Counted from the first letter of the stretch, positions 1 to 8,494 are shown. The stretch is 47,879 nt of DNA from Pyramidobacter piscolens (GCA_004558205.1 SFDM01000024.1:1-47879); one strand, 5' to 3'. Translations and numbers: made by a program. Notes: a model not told the origin generated them from the letters alone.

Positions 1-43
1 TTGTCCGAATTGAAGAAGAAATAAGGAAAAGTGAGATTATACT

Positions 44-312
44 TATTCCCATTGAAGTGCTTAATTTCAAATCGAAGAGCCGCGCCAAAAGATTTCAACG
101 CAATGGGCGCAAAGCTTCGCAAAGGAAAACCTTGAAAGACTTTTAGAACCGCAAAATCAATCAAAACACATAAATTACCATCACGCTCATTCGTTTTTTG
201 GGGGGTAATAATTTAGGTTTTGTTTTTCCTTTGCGCCCTTTCTGTTCAGCCTTTGCGTTGAAATCCTTTGACTTTAATCTTCGGTCTGATATTAATCACG
301 TTAAATGCAAAT
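44..312 (+). repeat. Dispersed repeat family A, copy 1
   Basis: An AT-rich intergenic element of about 260 bp. It is the same as the copies at about 6724, 9037 (inverted) and 13984 (inverted). The outer about 60 bp at each end form imperfect inverted repeats that share a GATTTCAACGCAAAG core, and inside them are short iterations of CGCAAAGG. There is no coding capacity. It lies just 3' of the LysR gene and resembles a MITE or REP-like non-autonomous element. The boundaries were judged by eye and may be off by about 10 bp. Confidence 0.75.
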
Positions 313-323
313 TGGTAGTAAGG

Positions 324-337
324 GTTCCACGTGGAAC
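324..337. other. parS-like ParB/Spo0J binding site 1
   Basis: This is a perfect 14-bp palindrome, GTTCCACGTGGAAC, matching the widely conserved bacterial chromosomal parS pattern GTTnCACGTGnAAC. It lies between repeat A copy 1 and the end of the LysR gene. A second site is at 7056. The ParB role is inferred from the motif alone; no parAB genes are in the window. Confidence 0.65.
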
Positions 338-360
338 ATGGGCTTACGGCCGCCCGCGTC

Positions 361-1239
361 CTATGCCGTCGTCCGGCCGTCGTAGTATTTGAGGTATTCC
401 CAAAAGGCGCGGACGGCCTTGATCTCCAGCGAGCTGCTGCGGCAATAGGCGTTTGTGGCGCGGAGAAGTTCCCGGCCGTCGCTGTGGACGATCTTTTCCC
501 GGTACAGGTCGGGCTGGTCCTGGATGTAGAGCCCTGAAAGCAGGCTGTAGCCCAGCCCCTGGCGGATCATCTCGATGCAGATATCCGAACGGTCTACCAG
601 CGTGGAAACCCGCGGCGGCTTTCTGTAGCGGCTGGTCCACCAGAGGTTGAGCTCCGCTTCCAGAGGCGCGTCGGTCACGTTCTGGATTTGGGGCAGGTCG
701 GGCAGGTCGTCCAGGTTCAGGGGAAAGGAGCTGACCACGTAATAGCGCGGGTCGGCCTTGAGTGGCAGGATCTGCTCCGGCCAGCTGAAACTGCCCCGCA
801 GCAGGGCGATATGGGCGGCCCCCGACATCAGGTAGGGCTGGATGCTCTGGCTGTTGCCCGTGATCACGTGGATGTCCACGGCGGGGTATTTCGCGGAGAA
901 TGACTTGATGAGCCGCGGAAGGCACTGCTTGGCGTAGACGTTGGCGCTGGTGATGCGCAGCGTGCCGCGCACTTCGCCGCTCCGGTTGTCGATGTACTCT
1001 TTGAGCGCGTCCAGCTTTTGCAGGGCCGACCGCGCGTATTCCACCAGGTACTCGCCTTCGGAGCTGAGCTCCACGCCTTTGTTGCCGCGGATAATAATCG
1101 GGCAGTTCAGTTCCTGCTCGAGCTGCTGGATGCGCCGCGTCACCGCCGGCTGGGTGAGGCAAAGCTTTTGAGCCGTGTGGGTGATCGTCTTCTCTTCGGA
1201 GAGCGTCACCAGAAGGTTCCAGTCTTTTTCGTTCATCAA
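361..1239 (-). CDS. LysR-family transcriptional regulator
   Basis: A 292-residue protein of typical LysR length. The N-terminal winged helix-turn-helix (about residues 1-65) has the familiar pattern of TITHTAQKLCLTQPAVTRRI followed by LEQEL. The rest resembles the periplasmic-binding-protein-like effector domain (about 90-290). It is divergently transcribed from the aconitase/PrpF/RraA/CitS-type operon with a 181-bp shared intergenic region, so it very probably activates or autoregulates that operon in response to a carboxylate intermediate. The start is the ATG encoding MNEKDW or the one just before it (MMNEKDW). The effector is unknown. Confidence 0.9.
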   Translation of the reverse strand: MMNEKDWNLLVTLSEEKTITHTAQKLCLTQPAVTRRIQQLEQELNCPIIIRGNKGVELSSEGEYLVEYARSALQKLDALKEYIDNRSGEVRGTLRITSANVYAKQCLPRLIKSFSAKYPAVDIHVITGNSQSIQPYLMSGAAHIALLRGSFSWPEQILPLKADPRYYVVSSFPLNLDDLPDLPQIQNVTDAPLEAELNLWWTSRYRKPPRVSTLVDRSDICIEMIRQGLGYSLLSGLYIQDQPDLYREKIVHSDGRELLRATNAYCRSSSLEIKAVRAFWEYLKYYDGRTTA

Positions 1240-1286
1240 AGCTCACGTCCTTTTATGAAAAATGAAGAAAAGAAAGCTTGCTATGC

Positions 1287-1308
1287 AATCATATCATGGT
1301 TAATGATT
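1287..1308. promoter_or_regulatory. Candidate LysR operator
   Basis: AATCAT (1287-1292) and ATGATT (1303-1308) form an inverted repeat with a 10-bp spacer in the AT-rich divergent region between the LysR gene and the hydratase gene. Dyads of this size and position are typical LysR recognition boxes. The assignment is inferred from position and symmetry only. Confidence 0.4.
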
Positions 1309-1420
1309 AAAAATAGTGATTTGTATTTATGAAAAAAGTCCTTATAATTTTAAGCATTCAAAAGCAAAGGAACTTTGCCGGCGAATCCCTTTCTATCAAA
1401 TAAAAGGATGTGACTTTGCG

Positions 1421-3370
1421 ATGGCACAAAACCTGGCGCGTAAAATTATCGCTTCCCATCTTCTCTCGGGGCGCATGGAACCGGGCGAGGAGATCTCTGT
1501 CAGCGTCAACCAGTGGCTTTCCCACGACATGAACGCCCCCATGGGCTTTTTGGGCTTCGAGACGCTGGGCGTTCCCCGAATCAAGATCGAACTGGGCGTG
1601 GTCTACATGGATCACAACCTCGTCCAGGTGGACTTCAAGACCCGCGACGACTTTCTCTACCTTCAGAGCGTGGCCGCCAAGTACGGCATTTACTATTCGC
1701 GGCCCGGCAACGGCATCTGCCACATCCTGCATTTCCATCGCTTCGGCGTACCGGGCAAGGTGCTGATCGGCGCCGACAGCCATTCCACCATGGCCGGCTG
1801 CCTGGGCATGCTCGCCATCGGCGTGGGCGGCCTGGAAGGTGCGCTGGCGCTGGCGGGGCAGCCCTATTTCTTCAAGATGCCCAAAATCCGCGGCGTGGAG
1901 CTGACCGGAAAGAGGAAGCCCGGCGTGTCTTCCAAGGACTTGATGCTCGAGCTGCTGCGCCGGCTTTCCGTCAAGGGGGCCGTGGGCTGGATCATGGAAT
2001 ACTTTGGCGACGGCGTGGCCGACCTGGCCGTGTCGGAGCGCGCCACGCTGACCAATATGGGGGCGGAGCTGGGCGCCACCACGTCCATATTCCCGAGCGA
2101 CGGGCTGACCCGCGAATTTTTGAAGGCTCAGCGCCGCGAGGGGGACTGGTCGGAGCAGAAAGCCGACGACGGCGCGGACTACGACGAGGTTATCCATGTG
2201 GACCTGTCGGAACTGGAGCCCATGGTGGCCTGCCCGAGCAGCCCCGACAACGTGGTGAAGGTGAAGGATCTGCCCAGGACGAAGATCGGCCAGGTGGTCA
2301 TCGGCAGCTGCACCAACGCGTCCTATACGGATATCGCCAAGGTGGCCGAGATCCTGGACGGCCATGTGGTGAATCCCGGCCTGTCCCTCAGCGTGGTCAT
2401 CGGAACCCGCGCGGTGTACGAGATGCTGGTGCGCGACGGCTATTTCCAGAAGCTCATCGCCGCCGGCGCGAGGGTCCTCGAGGTGGCCTGCGGCCCCTGC
2501 AACGGCGTCGGGCAGGCTCCCGAGACCGGGGGCGTGTCGCTGCGCACCCAGAACCGGAACTTCCGCGGCCGCAGCGGCACCCTGGACGCCCAGGTCTACA
2601 TCTGCAGCCCTGAGGTGGCGGCGGCCTCGTCGGTGCTGGGCTGCATCGCCGAGCCCGGAGACGTGATGGACGTGAGGAAGCTCGCGAAGATCGCCGAGCC
2701 TCTGGAGTACATCGTGGACGACCGCCTGATCATCCCGCCTCAGGGTGGGGCGGACGTGGAAATCCACCGCGGCCCCAACATCAAGCCCATGCCTGTGAAC
2801 ACGCCCCTGCCTGACCGGATCCGCTGCGCGGTGTCCATCAAGTGCCCCGACAACACCACTACCGACGACATCACGCCGGCGGGCACCACGCTGTCCAACT
2901 TGCGCTCCAACGTGCCCGCCCTGGCGGAGTTCGCCTTCAGCCGCATGGATCCCGGCGCGGTAAAGCGCTTCAAGGAAGCCGGGACGAGCGTCATCGTGGG
3001 CGGCGAGAACTATGGTCAGGGCTCGAGCCGCGAACAGGCCGCCCTCTGCCCCATGTTTTTGGGTGTCAAGGCTGTGCTCGCCAAATCACTGGCGCGAATT
3101 CACCGCGACAACCTGGTCAACTACGGCGTTCTGCCGCTGGTTTTCGAAAATAAAGAGGACTACGAGAAGGTCGCCCAGGGTGACGTACTGGAGGTTTCGG
3201 ACTTGCGCGAACAGGCCCGGAGCCGCCGGATCCTGTTCCACGACGTGACGGGGAACTGTCTTATTCCTGCCAGGCTCGAAGCGACCGACCGCGAGCTGGA
3301 GATCCTGCTGGCTGGCGGCAAGCTGCCCTACACGAAGAATATTCTCGCGCAGAAAGATAAGGAGGTTTGA
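1421..3370 (+). CDS. Aconitase/homoaconitase-family [4Fe-4S] hydratase
   Basis: A 649-residue single-chain hydro-lyase of the aconitase superfamily. The catalytic domain carries three cluster cysteines: Cys297 in VIGSCTNASYTD and Cys357/Cys360 in ACGPCNG. The C-terminal swivel domain (from about residue 480) has GENYGQGSSREQA and the following SLARIHRDNLVNYG segment. The fused form is the short bacterial aconitase type rather than the separate LeuC/LeuD subunits. The ATG at 1421 is preferred over an upstream in-frame ATG because AAAAGGATG lies just upstream and the protein then starts MAQNLARKI as in relatives. It is the first gene of an operon with PrpF- and RraA-family genes and a 2-hydroxycarboxylate carrier, so it may act on citrate or on a related methylated or hydroxylated tricarboxylate. 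The exact substrate cannot be read from the sequence. Confidence 0.93.
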   Translation: MAQNLARKIIASHLLSGRMEPGEEISVSVNQWLSHDMNAPMGFLGFETLGVPRIKIELGVVYMDHNLVQVDFKTRDDFLYLQSVAAKYGIYYSRPGNGICHILHFHRFGVPGKVLIGADSHSTMAGCLGMLAIGVGGLEGALALAGQPYFFKMPKIRGVELTGKRKPGVSSKDLMLELLRRLSVKGAVGWIMEYFGDGVADLAVSERATLTNMGAELGATTSIFPSDGLTREFLKAQRREGDWSEQKADDGADYDEVIHVDLSELEPMVACPSSPDNVVKVKDLPRTKIGQVVIGSCTNASYTDIAKVAEILDGHVVNPGLSLSVVIGTRAVYEMLVRDGYFQKLIAAGARVLEVACGPCNGVGQAPETGGVSLRTQNRNFRGRSGTLDAQVYICSPEVAAASSVLGCIAEPGDVMDVRKLAKIAEPLEYIVDDRLIIPPQGGADVEIHRGPNIKPMPVNTPLPDRIRCAVSIKCPDNTTTDDITPAGTTLSNLRSNVPALAEFAFSRMDPGAVKRFKEAGTSVIVGGENYGQGSSREQAALCPMFLGVKAVLAKSLARIHRDNLVNYGVLPLVFENKEDYEKVAQGDVLEVSDLREQARSRRILFHDVTGNCLIPARLEATDRELEILLAGGKLPYTKNILAQKDKEV

Positions 3371-3376
3371 CGGACC

Positions 3377-4531
3377 ATGCCGCAGTTTTCCATTCCCTGC
3401 AGCGTCTACCGCGGAGGCACCAGCCGCGGGCTGTTTTTCCTGAAAAGCGACCTTCCCGCCGACACAAGGCAGCGAAACCGCGTCTTCCTGACGGGCATCG
3501 ACGGCCTGAACCCCTCGCAGGTGGACGGCCTGGGCGGCGCCACGTCGTCCACGAGCAAAGTCTGCGTGCTGGCGCCGTCGGAACGCCCCGGCGTCGACGC
3601 TGATTGGACTTTCTTCCAGCTTGGCGTGGGCGCCGAGGTGGTGGACGAGAAGGGCACCTGCGGCAACCTGATGGCCGCCGCCGGCGCTTTCGCCGTGGAC
3701 TCGGGCCTGGTCAAGGTCTCGCCCGGCGCGTCCCATGCCGTCGTCATGGTCTACAGCACCAACATCAAAAAGGTGATCCGCATCGACGTCCCGCTGGCGG
3801 GGGAGTGCGCCCGCGCCTCAGGCGGTTTTCGCATGCCCGGGATCGTCAGGCCCGGCGCGCTGGTGAAGCTTTCCATACGAAATCCCGGCGGCGAAAAAAC
3901 GGGAACCATCCAGCCCCTGGGGCCCCTCTGTGCCTTGAAAGACGGCGACCGGGACGTGGAAGCCACCTTGACCGACATGATCAACCCCTTCCTGTTCGTG
4001 GCCGCGTCTGACTTCGGGCTGACGGGCGGGGAGCCTAGCGCGGCCATCTCGGGCGACGGGGCTCTGATGGCCCGCCTGAACGCCGTGCGCGACCGCGCAG
4101 CCGTGGCGGCGGGCATGGCGGGGGATCCCGAGGACGCGGCGAAAAACTCGCCTGCCGTGCCCAAGATCGCCATGGTCGCCCCTGCCCGGGGCTATATGAC
4201 GCTGAGCGGGACGGAAGTCAGGGCGGAGGACGCGGACATTCTGGTCAAGGTCCTTTCCATGGGCATGCTTCACCGCACCAGCCCCGCCAGCGGGCTCTAC
4301 AACCTGGCGGCCGCCTGTCTCATGAAGGGTACCCTGCCGGCCCGCCTGGCTGGGCTGCCCGAAGGCGGAAGAAGCCGCCTCGTGCGTATCGGCCATCCTG
4401 ACGGCGTGGCGGAAGTGCGCGTGGACCTGTCGGAAGATGGGGCCAGAATCGAAGGCGTGGGGCTTGAACGCACGGCCCGCCGCATTATGAAAGGCGAACT
4501 TTATGTACCGGAGGCGATTCGTTATGAATGA
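3377..4531 (+). CDS. PrpF-family aconitate/2-methylaconitate isomerase-like protein
   Basis: A 384-residue protein of the PrpF family (diaminopimelate-epimerase fold), which includes 2-methylaconitate cis-trans isomerase and 4-oxalomesaconate tautomerase (GalD). The N-terminus (CSVYRGGTSRGLFF) and the segments SSTSKVCV (Lys61) and EKGTCGNLMAA (Cys95) match the conserved active-site regions of the family. A strong AAGGAGG precedes the ATG, 6 bp after the hydratase stop, and the last 8 bp overlap the RraA-family gene, so the three are translationally coupled. It probably moves a double bond in an aconitate-like product of the upstream hydratase. The cis/trans-aconitate, methylaconitate and oxalomesaconate options cannot be separated here. 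Confidence 0.9.
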   Translation: MPQFSIPCSVYRGGTSRGLFFLKSDLPADTRQRNRVFLTGIDGLNPSQVDGLGGATSSTSKVCVLAPSERPGVDADWTFFQLGVGAEVVDEKGTCGNLMAAAGAFAVDSGLVKVSPGASHAVVMVYSTNIKKVIRIDVPLAGECARASGGFRMPGIVRPGALVKLSIRNPGGEKTGTIQPLGPLCALKDGDRDVEATLTDMINPFLFVAASDFGLTGGEPSAAISGDGALMARLNAVRDRAAVAAGMAGDPEDAAKNSPAVPKIAMVAPARGYMTLSGTEVRAEDADILVKVLSMGMLHRTSPASGLYNLAAACLMKGTLPARLAGLPEGGRSRLVRIGHPDGVAEVRVDLSEDGARIEGVGLERTARRIMKGELYVPEAIRYE

Positions 4532-5147
4532 CGCGATCCTTGAGGAGTTTAAGAAAGTCCCCGTGGCGGCGCTCTCTGACGCCATGAAGGGACGGAACGG
4601 CATGAACGCCCGGATGAAGCCCCTGGATCCGGCGATGAAGGTCTGCGGGCGCGCCGTGACTGTGACGGTGCCGCCCGGCGACAACATGCTGGTGCTCAAG
4701 GCCATGGCCATGGGCAATCCCGGCGGCGTGCTGGTGGTGGACGCGTCGGGCGACGTCACGCGCTCCTTCGCCGGTGACTTCGTGATCGCCGCGTCGCGCG
4801 CCGCAGGATTTTCAGGCGTGGTGGGCTGGGGCGCCGTGCGCGACAGCCAGAGCATCGTCGATAGCGGATACCCCGTCTTCTGCTGCGGCGTCACCATGGC
4901 CTGCAGCAAAAAGATCGGCGGCGGCGCCCTGAATGTGCCTGTGTGCTGCGCCGGCGTGACGGTCCATCCCGGCGACATCGTGGCCGGCGACCGCGACGGC
5001 GTGGTGGTGATTCCCCGCGCCGACGAGGAACGGCTTCTGGAGGCCGCGAAAGCGAAGATCGAAAAAGACGACCGGCGCGCCGGGAAATACCTGGCCAGCC
5101 GCGAAAAGATTTTGGAGTACATCGCCTCCGTCGCGCCCGAAAAGTAG
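4524..5147 (+). CDS. RraA-family protein, HMG/CHA aldolase-like
   Basis: A 207-residue protein of the RraA / 4-hydroxy-4-methyl-2-oxoglutarate (HMG) aldolase family. The diagnostic segment GWGAVRDSQSI holds the Arg-Asp pair (Arg106, Asp107) that binds substrate and the divalent metal in catalytic members. It begins at the ATG 4524 behind GGAGG, inside the end of the PrpF-family gene. Family aldolases split HMG or 4-carboxy-4-hydroxy-2-oxoadipate to pyruvate plus pyruvate or oxaloacetate, and also decarboxylate oxaloacetate. With a hydratase and an isomerase upstream, a retro-aldol step that ends the pathway is the likely role. The alternative of an RNase E regulator is unlikely in this context. 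Confidence 0.9.
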   Translation: MNDAILEEFKKVPVAALSDAMKGRNGMNARMKPLDPAMKVCGRAVTVTVPPGDNMLVLKAMAMGNPGGVLVVDASGDVTRSFAGDFVIAASRAAGFSGVVGWGAVRDSQSIVDSGYPVFCCGVTMACSKKIGGGALNVPVCCAGVTVHPGDIVAGDRDGVVVIPRADEERLLEAAKAKIEKDDRRAGKYLASREKILEYIASVAPEK

Positions 5148-5394
5148 AACCGGCAATGCGGCGGCGCCGCTCGCTGAGCGTGCGGGCTGCCTCGGGGGAG
5201 GAGCCCTTCACTTCTGGTACGTTTGTACGCCGCTGCCCCGGCGCCCTCCGCGCCTCCGTCTTTTGGCCTGGGCTTTCAGCCCGGGAAATGACCGAACGGC
5301 CGCCGATGGCTGTGTTTTTCGTAGCTATAAGGGTATAAAAGCAATGACCTTTGCTGACCTTTATGGAAAAATAAAATCTGTGAGGAGAATGAAC

Positions 5395-6720
5395 ATGGAC
5401 AACAACAAAGGTATTCTAAGCAACCTGAAGTTTTATGGCCTGCCCTGGCAGATGGCTCTGATCTCCGTCGCGCTGGTCTTCTGGGCGATGTACGCGAAAG
5501 TGCTTCCCACCGACCTTGGCGGCTCCATTGCGGCCTGCCTTGCCCTCGCCATCGTCTTCAACGAGATCGGCGAACGCCTTCCCATCTGGAACAGCTACAT
5601 CGGCGGGGGCCTGCTCATGGTGTTCTTCGGGACCGCGGTTTTGACCTACTATAAGGTCATTCCCGTAAAATACGTGGAGTCCATCAACCTGTTCATCAGC
5701 GGCAAAACGGGGTTCCTTTCCTTTTTTATCCTCTTTCTGATCTCGGGCTCCATCCTTGCCCTGGACCGCGACATCCTCGTGAAGAGCTTTGTGGGCTATA
5801 TTCCCGCGATTTTAGGCGGGCTGGTCCTTTCCTTCGCTTTCGGCGTGGCCGGCGGCTTATTCTTCGGGATCGCCCCCATGGACGTGGTTATCAAGTATGC
5901 CCTGCCCATCATGGGCGGCGGCAACGGCGCGGGCGCCGTCCCTCTGTCTCAGATCTACGAACAGGTTACGGGCGACGCGGCGGCAAACTACTATTCCTTC
6001 GCCATCATCATCCTGACCATCGCCAACATATTCTGCATCTTCGCCGGCGCCCTGCTCAACAAGCTCGGCGACCTGTGCCCTCGCCTGACCGGGGATAAGG
6101 CGAGCCTTCTGCGCGGCGCTGAAAACATCGCCAAGGAGGATGAAAAGGTGGAGGTCAAGATCCAGGATCTTGGCGCGGCGGTCATGATCACCGTCACGGC
6201 TTATACCGTGGGCATCCTGTTCAACAAGATCATCCTGCCCAAGGTCTTCGGCGCGGCGATCCATCAGTTCGCCTATATGATCATCTTCGTGGTCGTCCTG
6301 GCCGCGGCGGGCGTGGTGCCGAAGAACATCAGGGCGGCGGCCAAACGCCTGCAGAACTTCTTCGCCACCACCATGGGCATCGTCATCATGGTCGGCATGG
6401 GCGTGGATTTCGACATCGCCGAGCTTGCCACCATCGCCAATTTCCAGAACTGTGTCATCGCCCTGCTCATCGTCGCCGGCGCTATCGTGGGCTCGGCCGT
6501 CGTGGGCTACGCCGTGGGCTTCTACCCCGTCGACGCGGCCATCACCGCCGGCCTCTGCATGGCCAACCGCGGCGGCAACGGGGACATCGCCGTGCTCGGC
6601 GCTTCCAAGCGCATGGGGCTGATCGCCTACGCCCAGCTTTCCAGCCGCCTCGGCGGCGGCATCGTGCTGATCATCGCCAGCTTCGTGTTCTCATTCTTTT
6701 TAAAGGCGGTCGTGAAGTAA
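5395..6720 (+). CDS. 2-hydroxycarboxylate transporter (2-HCT family, CitS-like)
   Basis: A 441-residue polytopic membrane protein, close to the about 446 residues of the sodium/citrate symporter CitS. It contains both re-entrant-loop glycine motifs typical of the family, GGGNGAGA in the first half and NRGGNGDIAVLGA in the second. The start is the ATG 5395 (MDNNKG), 7 bp after GAGGAG; earlier in-frame ATGs lack a comparable ribosome site. It lies 247 bp after the RraA-family gene on the same strand. It should import citrate, malate or a similar 2-hydroxy di/tricarboxylate, probably with Na+ or H+, feeding the three enzymes upstream. Confidence 0.92.
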   Translation: MDNNKGILSNLKFYGLPWQMALISVALVFWAMYAKVLPTDLGGSIAACLALAIVFNEIGERLPIWNSYIGGGLLMVFFGTAVLTYYKVIPVKYVESINLFISGKTGFLSFFILFLISGSILALDRDILVKSFVGYIPAILGGLVLSFAFGVAGGLFFGIAPMDVVIKYALPIMGGGNGAGAVPLSQIYEQVTGDAAANYYSFAIIILTIANIFCIFAGALLNKLGDLCPRLTGDKASLLRGAENIAKEDEKVEVKIQDLGAAVMITVTAYTVGILFNKIILPKVFGAAIHQFAYMIIFVVVLAAAGVVPKNIRAAAKRLQNFFATTMGIVIMVGMGVDFDIAELATIANFQNCVIALLIVAGAIVGSAVVGYAVGFYPVDAAITAGLCMANRGGNGDIAVLGASKRMGLIAYAQLSSRLGGGIVLIIASFVFSFFLKAVVK

Positions 6721-6723
6721 TAC

Positions 6724-6985
6724 AGATTCACCATTGACGCGCTTAATGTTAAATCGAAGAGCCACGTCAAAAGATTTCAACGCAAAGGGCGCAAAGGTTC
6801 GCAAAGGAAAACCTTGAAAGACTTTTAGAACCGTAAAATCAATCAAAATATATAAATTATCATCACTATCATTCGTTTTTTTGGGTTAATAATTTAGATT
6901 TTGTTTTTCCTTTGCGCCCTTTGCGCCCTTTCTGTTCAGTGTCTTTGCGTTGACATTCTTTGGCTTTGATCTTCGATCCGACATG
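6724..6985 (+). repeat. Dispersed repeat family A, copy 2
   Basis: Same orientation as copy 1 and nearly identical over the central CGCAAAGG-rich arms and the ACCTTGAAAGACTTTTAGAA segment. It starts directly behind the transporter stop codon. The right end diverges at about 6985, where the terminator region begins. No gene is present between 6721 and 7152. Confidence 0.75.
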
Positions 6986-7010
6986 CCGAACTCCGGCGTC
7001 ATGCAATGCG

Positions 7011-7050
7011 AAAAGGCTGCGGACCTTTGACAGGGTCCGCAGCCTTTTTT
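7011..7050 (+). terminator. Rho-independent terminator of the carboxylate operon
   Basis: GGCTGCGGACC pairs with GGTCCGCAGCC around a TTTGACA-type loop and is followed by TTTTTT. AAAA precedes the left arm, so the structure also works for the opposite strand, serving the HxlR gene as well as the transporter operon. Confidence 0.9.
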
Positions 7051-7055
7051 GATTA

Positions 7056-7071
7056 TGTTCCACGTGGAACA
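7056..7071. other. parS-like ParB/Spo0J binding site 2
   Basis: TGTTCCACGTGGAACA is a perfect 16-bp palindrome and a textbook chromosomal parS pattern. Read as coding it gives the common spurious MFHVEH peptide. It stands 6.7 kb from the first site. Two such sites so close together suggest the origin-proximal parS cluster. Confidence 0.75.
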
Positions 7072-7152
7072 TTTTTTCTGATCGGCGGCACAGCCTTGAA
7101 TTCCCTTTTTCATTTGCTCATCGCTCTTCCCCTGCCGGAAGGGCTCTTTTCA

Positions 7153-7512
7153 TCAATCCAAGTTGTCCTGTCCCCATTTCGCAATTTCAAAAAACACGGG
7201 GAGCAGGGCCTGCCCCCTTTTTGTCAGTGAATACTCCACATGAGGAGGAATTTCATTGAACTGTTCTCTGTGCACAATTCCAAGGCGTTCCAAGTCTCGA
7301 AGCGTAGAAGTGAGCATGGTGTTTGTCGCCTTTGGAATTGAGCGTTTTAACTCTCCGAAACGACAGGTCCCTTTCTTGCATAGTTCATATATCACATAGG
7401 TTCTCCATTTCCCATTCAGAATTTCTAAAGTTCTCCTCACTGGGCAATCATCGTCCTGCCGCGATGCCTTTATTCGATTCAGATATTCCTCAAGGGGCAG
7501 TGTCTTGTCCAT
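7153..7512 (-). CDS. HxlR-family winged-helix regulator
   Basis: A 119-residue HxlR-type MarR-like regulator. It shows CPVRRTLEILNGKWRTYVIYEL near the N-terminus (conserved Cys23), the recognition-helix region RFGELKRSIPKATNTMLTSTLRDL and the wing HVEYSLTKRGQ. The ATG at 7512 is preferred over an upstream ATG because GAGAGGG lies at good distance and the length then fits the family. It is divergent from the EFR1 ferredoxin-flavodoxin gene and probably controls it through the inverted repeats at 7572-7623. Such regulators often sense redox-active or electrophilic compounds. Confidence 0.88.
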   Translation of the reverse strand: MDKTLPLEEYLNRIKASRQDDDCPVRRTLEILNGKWRTYVIYELCKKGTCRFGELKRSIPKATNTMLTSTLRDLERLGIVHREQFNEIPPHVEYSLTKRGQALLPVFFEIAKWGQDNLD

Positions 7513-7571
7513 GGTAATCCCTCTCGCCGCCAAGAATTTTTTCCTGTTTCTTCTCATTAATACAACCAATC

Positions 7572-7623
7572 GTACTATGTACGTTTTTTCTGTGTACTTG
7601 TCTCTTGAATTAGTACATAGTAT
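7572..7623. promoter_or_regulatory. HxlR operator inverted repeat
   Basis: GTACTATGTAC (7572-7582) is the reverse complement, with one end mismatch, of GTACATAGTAT (7613-7623), and each half is itself nearly palindromic. They sit upstream of both the HxlR gene and the divergent flavodoxin-ferredoxin gene. The pattern matches the GTAC-rich dyads bound by HxlR/YodB regulators. The assignment is inferred from sequence and position. Confidence 0.55.
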
Positions 7624-7747
7624 CATAACAATACTTCAAGTCAAGAAAGCCTTATGACGAGAGGCTGAAATCTCCATTGGAGAGCGTTCGGCACGGTAAG
7701 CGCTCTCAGAACAAAAGGATTTTCACTGCATGATAAGGGGGATTATT

Positions 7748-8494
7748 ATGATTCTGTATTTTACAGGAACAGGGAACAGCCGTTTCATCGCGAATCGTTT
7801 AGGCAGTCTGCTTTCGGAGGAAGTCCTCTCGATCAACAGTTACATGAAAGAAAACAAAAAAGGTGATTTTGAATCAGCCGCGCCTTATGTCATCGTGGTT
7901 CCCATCTATATGTGCCGCATCCCTCCGGATGTGGAAAGATTTCTCGAGAATTCCACGTTTAGGGGGAATAGGTCGGTATATTTCATTTATTCCGCCGCAG
8001 CCGTGATCGGAAGGGCCGACAGCTATGTTCGGAGGCTCTGTTCCCGCGCTGGGCTTTCTTTTAAAGGCAGCGCGGCCATCCTGATGCCCGCAAATTACGT
8101 GGCCATGTATGACGTCATCCCAAAAGAAAACGCTCTCACTGAAGCGGTTAAAAGGATTCACGCCGTTCAAGAAATAGCGGGTATTATTCAAAAGAATGGA
8201 ACCTTCGCCGTGAATCCTCAAATCGCAAGGATGAAAGTCCTGAGTCTTATAGCGCCTCTGTTCACCAAGATGATGGTCAAAGACAGGCCCTTTGTCTGCG
8301 GCGACAGCTGTACTGGCTGCGGCCAATGCGCGGCGCTCTGCCCCAAAAACAACATTCTGCTGAAAGGCGGCAAACCCTCCTGGCAAGGAAACTGTATGCA
8401 CTGCATGGCCTGTATTTCCGCCTGTCCTCAGAAAGCCATCAATTACGGTTCTAAGACTGAAACGCGCAATCGCTATTATTTATGTGACAAATAG
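7748..8494 (+). CDS. EFR1-type flavodoxin/2[4Fe-4S] ferredoxin fusion
   Basis: A 248-residue cytoplasmic electron-transfer protein. The N-terminal flavodoxin-like domain begins MILYFTGTGNSRFIA with the phosphate-binding TGTGNS loop. The C-terminus carries two 4Fe-4S motifs, CTGCGQCAALCP and CMHCMACISACP. This domain order is that of the EFR1 (flavodoxin-ferredoxin) family of anaerobes. The ATG 7748 lies 8 bp after AAGGGGG and directly starts the flavodoxin strand; an ATG at 7730 would add six residues. It is divergent from the HxlR regulator, which probably controls it. Partner proteins are unknown. Confidence 0.88.
   Translation: MILYFTGTGNSRFIANRLGSLLSEEVLSINSYMKENKKGDFESAAPYVIVVPIYMCRIPPDVERFLENSTFRGNRSVYFIYSAAAVIGRADSYVRRLCSRAGLSFKGSAAILMPANYVAMYDVIPKENALTEAVKRIHAVQEIAGIIQKNGTFAVNPQIARMKVLSLIAPLFTKMMVKDRPFVCGDSCTGCGQCAALCPKNNILLKGGKPSWQGNCMHCMACISACPQKAINYGSKTETRNRYYLCDK

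Noticed and set aside
1358..2767. 469-codon open frame on the minus strand opposite the hydratase gene
   Set aside because: Composition is His/Gly/Arg/Asp-rich as expected of the antisense of a GC-rich gene, with no ribosome site; the plus-strand frame is a clear aconitase-family protein.
6869..7072. Minus-strand frame starting MFHVEH
   Set aside because: This peptide is simply the translation of the parS palindrome followed by repeat family A sequence; not a gene.
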